From assembly GCF_009724685.1 (NCBI RefSeq), contig NZ_WMEF01000001.1:62001-126000 (forward strand): a DNA stretch of 64,000 bases, read 5' to 3'. This document shows, in pieces, positions 9,433-18,643 of this stretch. The notes beneath the pieces were generated by a model that was given only the letters and a program-made list of their open reading frames with translations, was not told where the DNA came from and searched no databases. Positions within the stretch are counted from its first letter, which is position 1. Each line of letters opens with the position of its first letter. Position numbers and translations under genes: made by a program. This DNA comes from Lysinibacillus cavernae (lineage in GTDB: Bacteria > Bacillota > Bacilli > Bacillales_A > Planococcaceae).

Positions 9433-10862
9433 CAGTCATTCACATCCCTATTGGAATCTTCTTCAATCCAAGTCGACATTTTACTAAAGCTATAACCATC
9501 TTGTTGCAGCTTTTCAATAATTAGTGGCAGTGCTTCTACTGTATTTGTTCCATCTAAAATGTGCATAACGATAACTTTCCCTGGCGCAACTCTAGATACC
9601 ACGCGTTCATAAATGTCCTGTGCCGTGTAATCTAAATTCCAATCAAAAGAAGCAATATCATACATGGCAATAGTTTCAATTCCCGCAGCGGTGATGATTT
9701 TGGCCGTTTGCTCATCCATTATTCCCTGTGCTGGCCTGAAATAAAGCAACGGCGGCTCCTGTAATGCAAAGGTCAAAGCCTTATGTGCTTTTACTAAATC
9801 TTCCTGCAATTCTTCAGGTGTCATCTTCGTAACATCTAGATGATAATAAGAGTGACTTGCTACCTCATGACCTTCCTCTACAATCATCTTTGCTAACTGT
9901 GGATTCTTCTCCACTCCGCTACCGATTAAGAAGAATGTGCTCTTAATATTATATTTACGTAAAACATCTAGCACTTCTTTTACTCGTTTTTCATGTGCCC
10001 AATCATCAAAAGTAATGGCAATTTCCTTTTTGGTCGTCTCTTTTCGATAATATAAATTCGGCTGAACATGCTCATAATTTAAATTAGGACGGACAGCATC
10101 ATAACCAGCTATTTCTTCTACAGACTTTGTTAAATAGCGTTCATCTAACACATCGCTTAAAGTAGTTATGGAATACTCACGTTCCTTAGCTAATTGTTCT
10201 AGTAAAGGAATGGCATCAATAATAGCTGGATTTATATAAGTGTTGAGATGAATGATTGAGCCTCTATCAATATATTTGCCAATATAGTTGATCAGCTCCT
10301 GCGCACTTTGCATGTTTCTATCAAGTGGATTAATAGATAATCCAATAACAGCCTTCATGTTTAGAGCCGCAGTTGCTAGACGCATATTATCTGTAACATC
10401 TCCTGAACGACTGCGAACAAATTTCGGTGTATAGCCTAAATGTTCTTCAAAAATTTGATTGGTTAATATGATTTCTTCATATGTTTGGTCATAATCCAAA
10501 GTGGATACATCTGGAAATGTCAATGTACCGTTTTGTACTTCGTGTCCCCTCTGTAAAATGTCTTTAACAAGCTCTGGTTCCTGAGCAACACGCATCCCCT
10601 CTAAAAAAAAGGTAGCTTTCATATTTGATTCTTCTAATTTCGTTAGTAGCAACTCCATCGTTTCGTTATCTGCAAAGCCATTAAACGTTAAGGCAACTTT
10701 CGGAACGACAATATTGGCATGACTGATTAAATCACTCATAGTACCATTAGATTGTTTGATTTCTATGGAAGAATCAACTGGATGAATCGTTTCTTTCGGA
10801 GCGGATTGGCACCCTGCTAAGACCAACATAATCAGCAGGCCACATAGTTTAAGTTGTTTCAT
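9432..10862 (-). CDS. Lipoprotein with tandem polysaccharide deacetylase domains
   Basis: 476 residues with a lipobox ending at C18. Two NodB-like domains follow. The first (about 52-240) has lost its metal ligands: the TFDDG position reads TFNGF (59-63) and no HxxxH follows GHEVQNG. The second (about 278-465) is intact: TFDD at 284-287, HSYYH at 337-341 and the FRPAQG strand at 375-380. Only the second domain is expected to remove N-acetyl groups; the first may bind polymer. The best-spaced ATG after AAGGAG is out of frame (10870) and opens a six-codon reading frame; the gene's own ATG sits 12 bases from the site. It lies between the sugar dehydrogenase and the synthase genes. Confidence 0.85.
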   Translation of the reverse strand: MKQLKLCGLLIMLVLAGCQSAPKETIHPVDSSIEIKQSNGTMSDLISHANIVVPKVALTFNGFADNETMELLLTKLEESNMKATFFLEGMRVAQEPELVKDILQRGHEVQNGTLTFPDVSTLDYDQTYEEIILTNQIFEEHLGYTPKFVRSRSGDVTDNMRLATAALNMKAVIGLSINPLDRNMQSAQELINYIGKYIDRGSIIHLNTYINPAIIDAIPLLEQLAKEREYSITTLSDVLDERYLTKSVEEIAGYDAVRPNLNYEHVQPNLYYRKETTKKEIAITFDDWAHEKRVKEVLDVLRKYNIKSTFFLIGSGVEKNPQLAKMIVEEGHEVASHSYYHLDVTKMTPEELQEDLVKAHKALTFALQEPPLLYFRPAQGIMDEQTAKIITAAGIETIAMYDIASFDWNLDYTAQDIYERVVSRVAPGKVIVMHILDGTNTVEALPLIIEKLQQDGYSFSKMSTWIEEDSNRDVND

Positions 10863-10878
10863 TTCCCATGAATTCTCC

Positions 10879-12204
10879 TTATAACTTGTAATATTTTTTA
10901 TTATTAAACAAAAAATGGGTATTTCGTGTATCGAAAATTAAAGAAGCTTGTTGATCAATTAAAGAGTAATCTATAGCTGAATGATTCGTTAAAATTAATA
11001 CCGCGTCTGCATGTTGGATTATTTCTGCTGTTAATGGCACCGTGTTTAATAGGGATTGTTCTACAGAGAATGTTTCAATAAAGGGATCGATAATCTTTAG
11101 TTCGCACTGACTATCTAGTAGTTGTTGAATAACACGAAGTGCTGGAGATTCACGTGAATCATTAATATCAGGCTTATAAGTGACTCCAATGACAACAATG
11201 TTTGCCTTACACAGTTCTTTATTTTGAATAAGTAAGTAATTTTCTAATCTGTTCACAACAAAGTTAGGCATGGAATCATTGACTTTATCTGCTGCCTCAA
11301 TTAATGTTGCAGAAATACCATGTTGTTGCCCAGCCCATAATAAATATTTAGGATCGACTGGAATACAATGGCCCCCCACTCCTGGACCAGGTGTAAATGG
11401 CATAAAACCATACGGCTTTGTAGAAGCAGCATGAATGACTTCCCAAATATCGATGTCCATTTTATAGCAAATCTGACTTAGCTCATTGACAAGGGCAATA
11501 TTAATTTGGCGAAACGTATTTTCTAGTAATTTCTCCATTTCAGCCACTCTAGGGCTTGTTACTGTACAAACATTGGTATGGATGACCGTTTCATAAAAAA
11601 TCTTCGATACTTCTAGGCATGCTGCTGTTATTCCCCCAACTACTTTCGGCGTATTTGAAACGGAAAAATTGATATTCCCTGGGTCAACCCGTTCTGGTGA
11701 ATAAGCTAAAAATAAATCCTGTCCAATGACAAAACCATACTTTTCTAAAATGGGCTGGACAATTTCTTCAGTTGTTCCAGGGTAAGTTGTACTTTCAAGA
11801 ATGACTAACGAATTGGTATTCATATTTTGTCCGATGTTATGGGTTGCATCTTCTATATATGAAATATTAGGCGTTCTTTCTGCAGTTGTTGGTGTAGGTA
11901 CACAAATCATCACAACGTCCACTTGCGATAGTTTTGAAAAATCATTCGTTGCTTCAAATTGATTACTTTGGATGATGTGCTGTATATTTTCTTTAGGTAA
12001 ATCAGCTATATAACTCTCACCGTTTTGTATCTGTGTGATTTTAGCTTGATTTTTATCAAAGCCTACAACATGAAACCCTCTTTGAACCATTTCGACAGCA
12101 AATGGTAATCCTACATAGCCAAGTCCAATAACCCCAATTGTCGCTTTTTTTGTTTGGATTTTTTTTGATAAAGCTGAGCTTAGTGATTTCGTTTTTATTG
12201 TCAT
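10879..12204 (-). CDS. UDP-sugar 6-dehydrogenase (WbpA/UDP-GlcNAc dehydrogenase type)
   Basis: 441 residues, the usual length of the WbpA/WecC group. The NAD-binding GLGYVG is at 27-32, AYSPERVDPGN is near 168-177, and the catalytic cysteine is C280 in PGVGGHCIPVDP. The family oxidises the C6 hydroxyl of a UDP-sugar to a carboxylate using two NAD. The VDPGN and PGPGVGGHC forms favour UDP-N-acetyl-hexosamine over UDP-glucose as substrate, which I rate as likely, not certain. It is the first gene of operon B and would supply a uronic-acid donor to the PilZ-GT2 synthase, as hasB does for hasA. ATG 12204 follows GGAGT. Confidence 0.85.
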   Translation of the reverse strand: MTIKTKSLSSALSKKIQTKKATIGVIGLGYVGLPFAVEMVQRGFHVVGFDKNQAKITQIQNGESYIADLPKENIQHIIQSNQFEATNDFSKLSQVDVVMICVPTPTTAERTPNISYIEDATHNIGQNMNTNSLVILESTTYPGTTEEIVQPILEKYGFVIGQDLFLAYSPERVDPGNINFSVSNTPKVVGGITAACLEVSKIFYETVIHTNVCTVTSPRVAEMEKLLENTFRQINIALVNELSQICYKMDIDIWEVIHAASTKPYGFMPFTPGPGVGGHCIPVDPKYLLWAGQQHGISATLIEAADKVNDSMPNFVVNRLENYLLIQNKELCKANIVVIGVTYKPDINDSRESPALRVIQQLLDSQCELKIIDPFIETFSVEQSLLNTVPLTAEIIQHADAVLILTNHSAIDYSLIDQQASLIFDTRNTHFLFNNKKYYKL

Positions 12205-12447
12205 AAAAAATTACTCCTTCATCTCATCTATTTTTCAATGTTCATGTTAATTTTTCTTTTCCTATTCATTGGCTATAATTGGTTCATGGCAAGCATTCTA
12301 CTAAGTAATTCTTCACTTCTCATCACCGTTCTGTACAAACCCCTTTCATCGCTACATACTTACATATGATTTTTTTTCAAAATAGATTAATAAAATTTTA
12401 TTAGACTCAAAAAAGCTTTGTTAATGTTTATATAGTACTAATCGCAA

Positions 12448-12469
12448 CTAAACAATTTCTAAACAATTG
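12448..12469. repeat. Two-copy direct repeat CTAAACAATT
   Basis: CTAAACAATT occurs twice with an 11-base period, close to one helical turn, about 250 bases upstream of the operon B start codon. It could be an operator for a regulator binding one DNA face. No known regulator site is recognised. Confidence 0.5.
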
Positions 12470-12658
12470 TAAAACCTGCTACAAAACACCTATTTTTAAA
12501 AAGTTTGGATACTATTCGTGTAATAATTTCGATGATATATAATAATTAATTTTAGGATCACTTATTTACTCTAAAAGAAAATAAATAAAAACAATACTGA
12601 CGAATGTTAATAATTAGAAAATTAACATTTTTTACTTTTTGAAAATTATCATTAAAAA

Positions 12659-12696
12659 TACCCTCAAGCGTCGGTATTCATCGATACTTGAGGGTA
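12659..12696 (-). terminator. Terminator of the symporter gene
   Basis: Ten-base stem TACCCTCAAG / CTTGAGGGTA immediately after the symporter stop, followed on the minus strand by a T-rich tail. Confidence 0.8.
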
Positions 12697-12702
12697 TTTA
12701 TG

Positions 12703-13878
12703 TTATCTTTCATGCACTTTTTTATTGTTACTAAAGCGATCAACAATCATGGCTAATGCACCATCACCTGTTACATTGGTTGCCGTACCAAAGCTATCTT
12801 GTGCTAGATAGAGAGCAATCATCAATGCCACCATTGTTTCGTCAAAACCAAGCATTGTCTGTAACAATCCTATAGCTGCCATCACTGCTCCCCCTGGTAC
12901 TCCTGGAGCTGCAACCATAGTAATACCAAGCATAAAAATAAAACCTATGTATGTCGGAAAACTAATATCTATGCCGTTCATTAACATAACGCCTAAAGAG
13001 CAAGTCACTAATGTAATCGTACTTCCAGATAAATGAATGGTTGCAAACAATGGAACAGTAAAATTCGTCACTCTTTCTGATGCACCTGTTTGCTGTGATT
13101 GACGTAACGTAACAGGAATAGCTGCTGCAGAGGATTGTGTGCCCAAAGCTGTGAAATAAGCCGGCAACATCGTACGAAGTAATGTTATTGGATTTTTTTT
13201 ATTGAGTATACCTGCCGTTGTATACTGGATAATTAAAATTACCCAATGCATTATGATGATCAGTATAAATACTACAGCGAAGACTGATAAAATTTTTACC
13301 ACTTGACCACCAAATGTCATATTCAAAAAAATACCGAAAATATGGAACGGTAAAAGCGGGATAATCACAAAGGAAATTAACTTTTCAATAATAATATTAA
13401 ACTCCTCAAAGCCACGTTTCATCACATCGCTTTGGATAGCTGCCATACCAATACCAACAATAAAGGCAAAAACTAATGCGGTCATTACACCCATAAGCGG
13501 TGGCATTTCGATGTTAAAAAATGCCTCGGCTAAAAATCCTTCGGGATTATCCATGCTTGTCATCGCACCATCTCTAATAAAGTGAGGCAAAATAGTATTC
13601 GCAACAAAAAAAGCCATGATTCCTGCGAAAATTGTTGAAAAATAAGCACAAAACGTTGCTAACCCTAATAACTTTCCCGAGCCTTTTCCTAGCTGTGCTA
13701 TACCTGGTGCTATAAATGCGATAATAATTAACGGAACTGAGAAGTTCAAAAAGTTCCCAAACAAGCTATTAAATGTTGAAAATACGCGCACTATTGGCTC
13801 TGGTAAAAAATTTCCCAGTACGATAGCTAGTAAAATAGCAACGATAATTTTAGCCAAAAGACCAAATTTAAATTTCAT
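12703..13878 (-). CDS. DAACS-family dicarboxylate/amino-acid:cation symporter
   Basis: 391 residues, strongly hydrophobic with about eight membrane segments. The serine-rich re-entrant motif (GTQSSAAAIPVT) and the later AAPGVPGG motif are signatures of the dicarboxylate/amino acid:cation symporter family (GltP, DctA, SstT). It should import an acidic or small neutral amino acid, or a C4-dicarboxylate, with Na+ or H+. The exact substrate cannot be read from the sequence. It has its own ribosome site (GGAGG) and its own terminator, and lies between the two polysaccharide operons with no evident functional link to them. Confidence 0.85.
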   Translation of the reverse strand: MKFKFGLLAKIIVAILLAIVLGNFLPEPIVRVFSTFNSLFGNFLNFSVPLIIIAFIAPGIAQLGKGSGKLLGLATFCAYFSTIFAGIMAFFVANTILPHFIRDGAMTSMDNPEGFLAEAFFNIEMPPLMGVMTALVFAFIVGIGMAAIQSDVMKRGFEEFNIIIEKLISFVIIPLLPFHIFGIFLNMTFGGQVVKILSVFAVVFILIIIMHWVILIIQYTTAGILNKKNPITLLRTMLPAYFTALGTQSSAAAIPVTLRQSQQTGASERVTNFTVPLFATIHLSGSTITLVTCSLGVMLMNGIDISFPTYIGFIFMLGITMVAAPGVPGGAVMAAIGLLQTMLGFDETMVALMIALYLAQDSFGTATNVTGDGALAMIVDRFSNNKKVHER

Positions 13879-14009
13879 TGAATTGTCCTCCTAAAAAAAA
13901 CAAGTGTATTTCTAGAATGTATTAACAGTAATTTACCATATATCTATACTATTAAATAGGTCTTTGCTAATAGACGGAATGATAAAATTATTACTTATTT
14001 TCAAAAAAA

Positions 14010-14043
14010 GAACTTAGGGTAGAAAAAATACTACCCTAAGTTC
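14010..14043 (-). terminator. Terminator of polysaccharide operon A
   Basis: Thirteen-base stem GAACTTAGGGTAG / CTACCCTAAGTTC directly after the glycosidase stop, with a run of seven T on the minus strand. Confidence 0.85.
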
Positions 14044-14045
14044 TT

Positions 14046-17000
14046 TTAATATGTTTTAAATACCTTTTGTAAAATGTAATAGGATTGTTTTAAGCGTTCT
14101 TCATATACTGGTACCTGCCATGATTCCCACGTGTAAGCTGAAAGTGGTGGTAAAATGTGCTGATTAGCTGCTGGCATTGATTGCACTACATGATTCTCTT
14201 TATCTACAAATAATGCACCAATATAAATATTTTTTACTTTAGTGGATGCCATAATCCCATCCTTATAAAGGTCACCTATAAACTCACGCTGGCTAGGATC
14301 TTTGGCCTGAATTAATAACCATGGGATACGAAGCTCGATAATGTTGTCATCAGTCCATGTATAATCAACCAATGAATTATAATCTTTCGCTTCTGGATTA
14401 GCATTTCCTTCATTTAATTTTCCTGTTTCATAATAACTAAAATCTGTTGTAATATTTTGCTCAGGTAAAAACAGTTGTTTATTCAACACATAGTAAATAG
14501 GTGCGAACTTCCCACTATTTTTAGTGACACTAGCCATACGAGGAGCAACTAAATTTAAACGATGGCCATAAAAATAATCATAGAAATCATAGTATTCATC
14601 AATTACTACTCTAGAATTACCATTTTTATTGAGCTCAACTATAAAGTCAACGCCATTTGAGAACGTTAAATTTTTAATAGATGTAGCTGAAGTATTCCCT
14701 TGATCTGGCACAACATCTAGTAAAATGCGAGGGGAGGTATTTGCTAACGTCTCACTTTTTAATTTAATGTACAAATATCGCTCATCATAATCTATCGCAA
14801 AATCGTTTGGATCGTTTGGTGAAGTATCATATAGTTGCTGACCTTTCCACTCGTTTGTATTGCCATCTACTTTCACTTTCAGTCTATCAAAGCTTACTAA
14901 ACCAAACTGTTGCTCATTGGTTTGTGCATTGGACCAAAATGGTCGACGATTTGAATCATCATAATCCATTGTATTCCATGTACGTTTAAACCACTCGTCT
15001 TGCCATGTAAAAACAAGTCCTCCCAGTAAACCTTCATGCATAATATCCTCAAATAAATGTTGAAGTGTTTCTCCCTGTGCTTGCTCTGACATTTGCCCCT
15101 GATTCCAACCATATACATTATCATGTGTTTTACCACGGGATGCAGGAATACCAAATTCCGCAATAAGAACAGGCATCTGATGGGCCTCATGAAGCTCTTT
15201 TAAATAACCTGCATAGCTATTTTTATTCCCTCTGAAATCGACATAATCCAAATAATCTTTATCATAATTAAAGAAGTCAGGATAGTATGGATACACATGA
15301 TAAGAAGCAAATTGACCAGGTACATTCATCTCTCCCTTTGTATAAATAACATTTGGATTGACGCCGACTAAATCTTCATCCTCAGATGGTTCCGATGGAT
15401 GTTCTAGTATGTCAGTTGTAACCCAGTTCGTAAAACTCATTGGACGTAGCCAATTATATTTTTCTTTTTCATAAACGGTAATAAGATCCATTTGTTCCGC
15501 TAACCAATGCTCAAATGGTGTAGCATCTTTTGTTTCAAAAAATGTACCATTGTATTGTCCGATATTCGCATGTTTTTCATTGGTTCCAACAACCATATGG
15601 GGATACCATTCAATTCCTAATACCCAACCAATAACATATTTAGATACATCCACATCATATAAGCCAGATGCATGTCCTGGTCGTGGCGCCGCATACATAT
15701 TCCCGTGGATTACATCTACCATTCGTTTCATTTCAAATTGAAAATCTTCTAAAGTATCTTTGTCATAGGCATCCAATGTATCTGATAATCCCTCTTCGTT
15801 AATCCAAACTCCCTGTAAAACATATAGTGGTTTAGCTGGATTTTCTTCATTATATTTAGCAAGAGCTCTGTAAAACCCTGGTGGATGGAGTGTATAGACT
15901 CGAATCGTGTTGGCGTTCATCTCTGCTATTTGATGGAACCATCGATAGTATTCTTCTTCAGTTATCGCTGCCTCTCCAGGGAAGGCTCCAGGTTTCCCCA
16001 TCCCAATATTGACACCTTTAAAAACGATAGATTCCCATTCTCCATCTCTTAATACTTCAAATGATTGCCCCTGAATACGTGCATTATAATTCAATTCCTC
16101 ATGGTTTACAGTTTCCTGAACCTTTTTGTGTTCAAATGTATCAAATATTTTATACATTACTGGTATGTAAATAGACCAATAAAAGGAACTATCTGCATAC
16201 TTCTCGGCATATTTATAGATTGTCGGTAGCCCTTTGATCTTATAAATAGTAGGAACACGTGCTATATCATTGAAATCACCTGCAAAATAATAACTAGATG
16301 TATAGCGTTTATCCTGGGCTACAATTGCTGCAAATTGCTCTGGAATATCGTTTTCCTCTAACAATTTTGTTCCTTTTTTTGTTAAATCCCATTTATAATT
16401 TGCCAGTGCTTCATCAGCATATTTAGGTGTAATAATGTCAAACCAATAATCGTATTGTGCGCTTGCAGAAGAATCAAAGTATTTTTTTCCTTCTTCAGTA
16501 AACTGTACTTGAATACCTTCAGATTTAACATGCTTATCCGATTCTAGAACAAGGAGCTTTTGTGTAATTTCATTAAATAGTAAAAAGCCTCCACCCTTAT
16601 AGGGCCAATCATCACCATAGTCGTCTATGACCCATTGTGGTATTTCTAAATTTTTATGATAATCAAGCTCATCGAAATAACGTCCAATCCAACCGGACCA
16701 TGTGATTCCTAAATAATCCTGTAATTCTTTCCGAACAGCCTCTGATGTTGGCGAGGCAAACGTGTTATACTCGGCAATTAACATACTCTTCTTTTTGCTC
16801 GCTAAGCGTTCTACGATTGCTTCCCACTCTTTCTGTTCAAGTCCACCAACAATTTTTTCAGAACGTTCACCTAAACGTTTTTCTTTTTGTAAATCATCTT
16901 TGTAAACACCATACGTATCTGCCAAATAGATGACATCATAGTCACTATAGTCCTTTGGTAGATTTTTTTCTACGACGCTTTTAGTTTCGTCATTCGGAAT

Positions 17001-17225
17001 CGTACCATAATAGTCACCTTTCACATCGTATGGTTCATCCTTTAATCTATATTTATAATGGTTTAAAAACCAATTTACGCCTAAATGCTCTCGGTAGGAT
17101 TCATTTGGAACCGTTTTGTCTATAATCGCCACATTTAGCTGTTTTTCATCACCCAAGTACCACCATGCAACAGGGATAATAATGAGGATTAGTATGACCA
17201 TAACCCCTATATAGATTCGTTTCAT
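14046..17225 (-). CDS. Large membrane-anchored glycoside hydrolase-like protein
   Basis: 1059 residues with a single N-terminal membrane anchor (about 5-24). Residues about 30-380 form a domain of unknown type. Residues about 395-745 look like a clan-A (beta/alpha)8 glycosidase: probable acid/base E539 in LGIEW and probable nucleophile E690 in LIAEFG, with the FKGVNIG opening strand and TWQDEW at the end. The last 280 residues are beta-rich and resemble a family 9-type carbohydrate-binding module (DGNTNEWKG, DERYLYIKL). The start overlaps the GT2 stop by four bases, so the two are coupled. It probably cuts or remodels the polymer made by that synthase outside the membrane. Specificity is unknown. 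Confidence 0.7.
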   Translation of the reverse strand: MKRIYIGVMVILILIIIPVAWWYLGDEKQLNVAIIDKTVPNESYREHLGVNWFLNHYKYRLKDEPYDVKGDYYGTIPNDETKSVVEKNLPKDYSDYDVIYLADTYGVYKDDLQKEKRLGERSEKIVGGLEQKEWEAIVERLASKKKSMLIAEYNTFASPTSEAVRKELQDYLGITWSGWIGRYFDELDYHKNLEIPQWVIDDYGDDWPYKGGGFLLFNEITQKLLVLESDKHVKSEGIQVQFTEEGKKYFDSSASAQYDYWFDIITPKYADEALANYKWDLTKKGTKLLEENDIPEQFAAIVAQDKRYTSSYYFAGDFNDIARVPTIYKIKGLPTIYKYAEKYADSSFYWSIYIPVMYKIFDTFEHKKVQETVNHEELNYNARIQGQSFEVLRDGEWESIVFKGVNIGMGKPGAFPGEAAITEEEYYRWFHQIAEMNANTIRVYTLHPPGFYRALAKYNEENPAKPLYVLQGVWINEEGLSDTLDAYDKDTLEDFQFEMKRMVDVIHGNMYAAPRPGHASGLYDVDVSKYVIGWVLGIEWYPHMVVGTNEKHANIGQYNGTFFETKDATPFEHWLAEQMDLITVYEKEKYNWLRPMSFTNWVTTDILEHPSEPSEDEDLVGVNPNVIYTKGEMNVPGQFASYHVYPYYPDFFNYDKDYLDYVDFRGNKNSYAGYLKELHEAHQMPVLIAEFGIPASRGKTHDNVYGWNQGQMSEQAQGETLQHLFEDIMHEGLLGGLVFTWQDEWFKRTWNTMDYDDSNRRPFWSNAQTNEQQFGLVSFDRLKVKVDGNTNEWKGQQLYDTSPNDPNDFAIDYDERYLYIKLKSETLANTSPRILLDVVPDQGNTSATSIKNLTFSNGVDFIVELNKNGNSRVVIDEYYDFYDYFYGHRLNLVAPRMASVTKNSGKFAPIYYVLNKQLFLPEQNITTDFSYYETGKLNEGNANPEAKDYNSLVDYTWTDDNIIELRIPWLLIQAKDPSQREFIGDLYKDGIMASTKVKNIYIGALFVDKENHVVQSMPAANQHILPPLSAYTWESWQVPVYEERLKQSYYILQKVFKTY

Positions 17226-18643
17226 TGACTTTTCTCCTTTTCAGCAATGCCGACACGCTTCATATTTCCCCAATCACTTTTTCTTAACAGAAAACGAATT
17301 AATCCCTCACAACGCCAAAACAGTGTAAGTGGGCGATACCAAAAAATTTCTGTAAACGCTAAAAGAATCATGCGTAATAACTCTCTTTTTTTCGGGTAAG
17401 TATTCATACTCCAAGATTCGAACAATATCGCTGCTATTGAGAAAATAACACCATAAATAACGAATAGTAATAGTAGTATGAGCGCAATTTCGTAATAAAT
17501 TTTACCTAAGAAGAATGCTATAACAATATAAATGTATCCGCCTAGCTCAACAATAGGTCCTAGACATTCTACTAGCCAAAAATAGGGGAATGAAATAAAC
17601 CCGATCTTGCCATATCTAGGATTCAAGGTCATTTTTTTATGCTTCCATAGACTTTCAAATAACCCCTGATGCCATCGTCTTCGTTGATTACGAAGTACGC
17701 CTAATGTTTGAGGAGCTTCAGTCCAACAAACTGGGTCAGGTACAAATTCAATACGCTTTTTTTCCTTCTTCTCCTTTATAAGTCGGTGAATAGTAACAAC
17801 AAGTTCCATATCTTCTCCAATAATATTTGTTGAATATCCCCCTGCTTCCACAGCCCATTTTTTAGAAAAAACGCTAAATGCACCCGATATTATAAGCACT
17901 AAATTAAATTTACTAAGGGCTATTCGTCCCATTAAAAATGCTCTCAAATATTCGATCACTTGCATGATCACTAGATAATTTGTAGGTAACTGTGTTTCAT
18001 AAATAGAACCATACTGCATCTTTGCCCCATTAGCTATCCGAATATTACCTCCTGCTGCAATGACTTCGCCATCAGATAAAATAATCGGCTTCATCACCCG
18101 AAGTAAAGATTTTTCATCTAAAATGGAGTCTCCATCAATTGAGCAAAAATACGGATATTGAGACACATTTATGCCTACATTTAATGCATCCGCCTTACCA
18201 CCATTTTCTTTATCTACTAAAATACAATTTTTATAGATTTCAGATTCATATATTTGCTTAATTTGTTTTGTAGGGATATTTGTCCGAACAATTTTACTTA
18301 TTGGTTTCATTTGAAAATGTTCAATCACTGTTTGAAGTGTTTGATCTGTCGAACCATCGTTGATAATAATAATTTCTGTTTGGGGATAACGTAAATTTAA
18401 TAATGAATAAACTGTATCTACGACCCCTACTTCTTCATTATAGGCAGGAACAAGTAAGGATACAGGTTTTGAATAAAAGGCATCTATATGTGCATCATCA
18501 TATTCTGATGGATCTAATCGATAGCTTTTTCTTAAATCAAGCATGGCAATGATAAACATTGCACAATACGAAACGATAACGAAAAGCATATAAAATAAAA
18601 TAATGCCTCCAAATAACAACATGCCATAATCTATTATTTTCAC
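17222..18643 (-). CDS. GT2 processive glycosyltransferase (PgaC/BcsA-like)
   Basis: 473-residue membrane enzyme. Two N-terminal helices precede a family 2 domain with VPAYNE, IINDGSTD (D96), GGKADALN, SIDGD (D170, D172), GED at 276-278 and QRRRW at 320-324, then four or more helices. The set matches processive synthases that polymerise and export a beta-linked polymer, closest in pattern to poly-GlcNAc synthase. No PilZ domain is present, unlike the synthase of operon B. It overlaps both neighbours by four bases (18640-18643 and 17222-17225). The donor sugar is not determined. Confidence 0.85.
   Translation of the reverse strand: MKIIDYGMLLFGGIILFYMLFVIVSYCAMFIIAMLDLRKSYRLDPSEYDDAHIDAFYSKPVSLLVPAYNEEVGVVDTVYSLLNLRYPQTEIIIINDGSTDQTLQTVIEHFQMKPISKIVRTNIPTKQIKQIYESEIYKNCILVDKENGGKADALNVGINVSQYPYFCSIDGDSILDEKSLLRVMKPIILSDGEVIAAGGNIRIANGAKMQYGSIYETQLPTNYLVIMQVIEYLRAFLMGRIALSKFNLVLIISGAFSVFSKKWAVEAGGYSTNIIGEDMELVVTIHRLIKEKKEKKRIEFVPDPVCWTEAPQTLGVLRNQRRRWHQGLFESLWKHKKMTLNPRYGKIGFISFPYFWLVECLGPIVELGGYIYIVIAFFLGKIYYEIALILLLLFVIYGVIFSIAAILFESWSMNTYPKKRELLRMILLAFTEIFWYRPLTLFWRCEGLIRFLLRKSDWGNMKRVGIAEKEKSQ

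Larger units (their letters stand above)
12205..12702. other. 498-base intergenic region upstream of operon B
   Basis: Very AT-rich stretch with no credible gene. It holds the symporter terminator at its right end (12659-12696), a tandem direct repeat at 12448-12469, and by position the promoter of operon B. I could not single out one convincing -35/-10 pair. Confidence 0.5.

Noticed and set aside
12703-13878. Symporter as part of the polysaccharide system
   Set aside because: It has its own site and terminator and a typical amino-acid transporter sequence; position alone is weak evidence.
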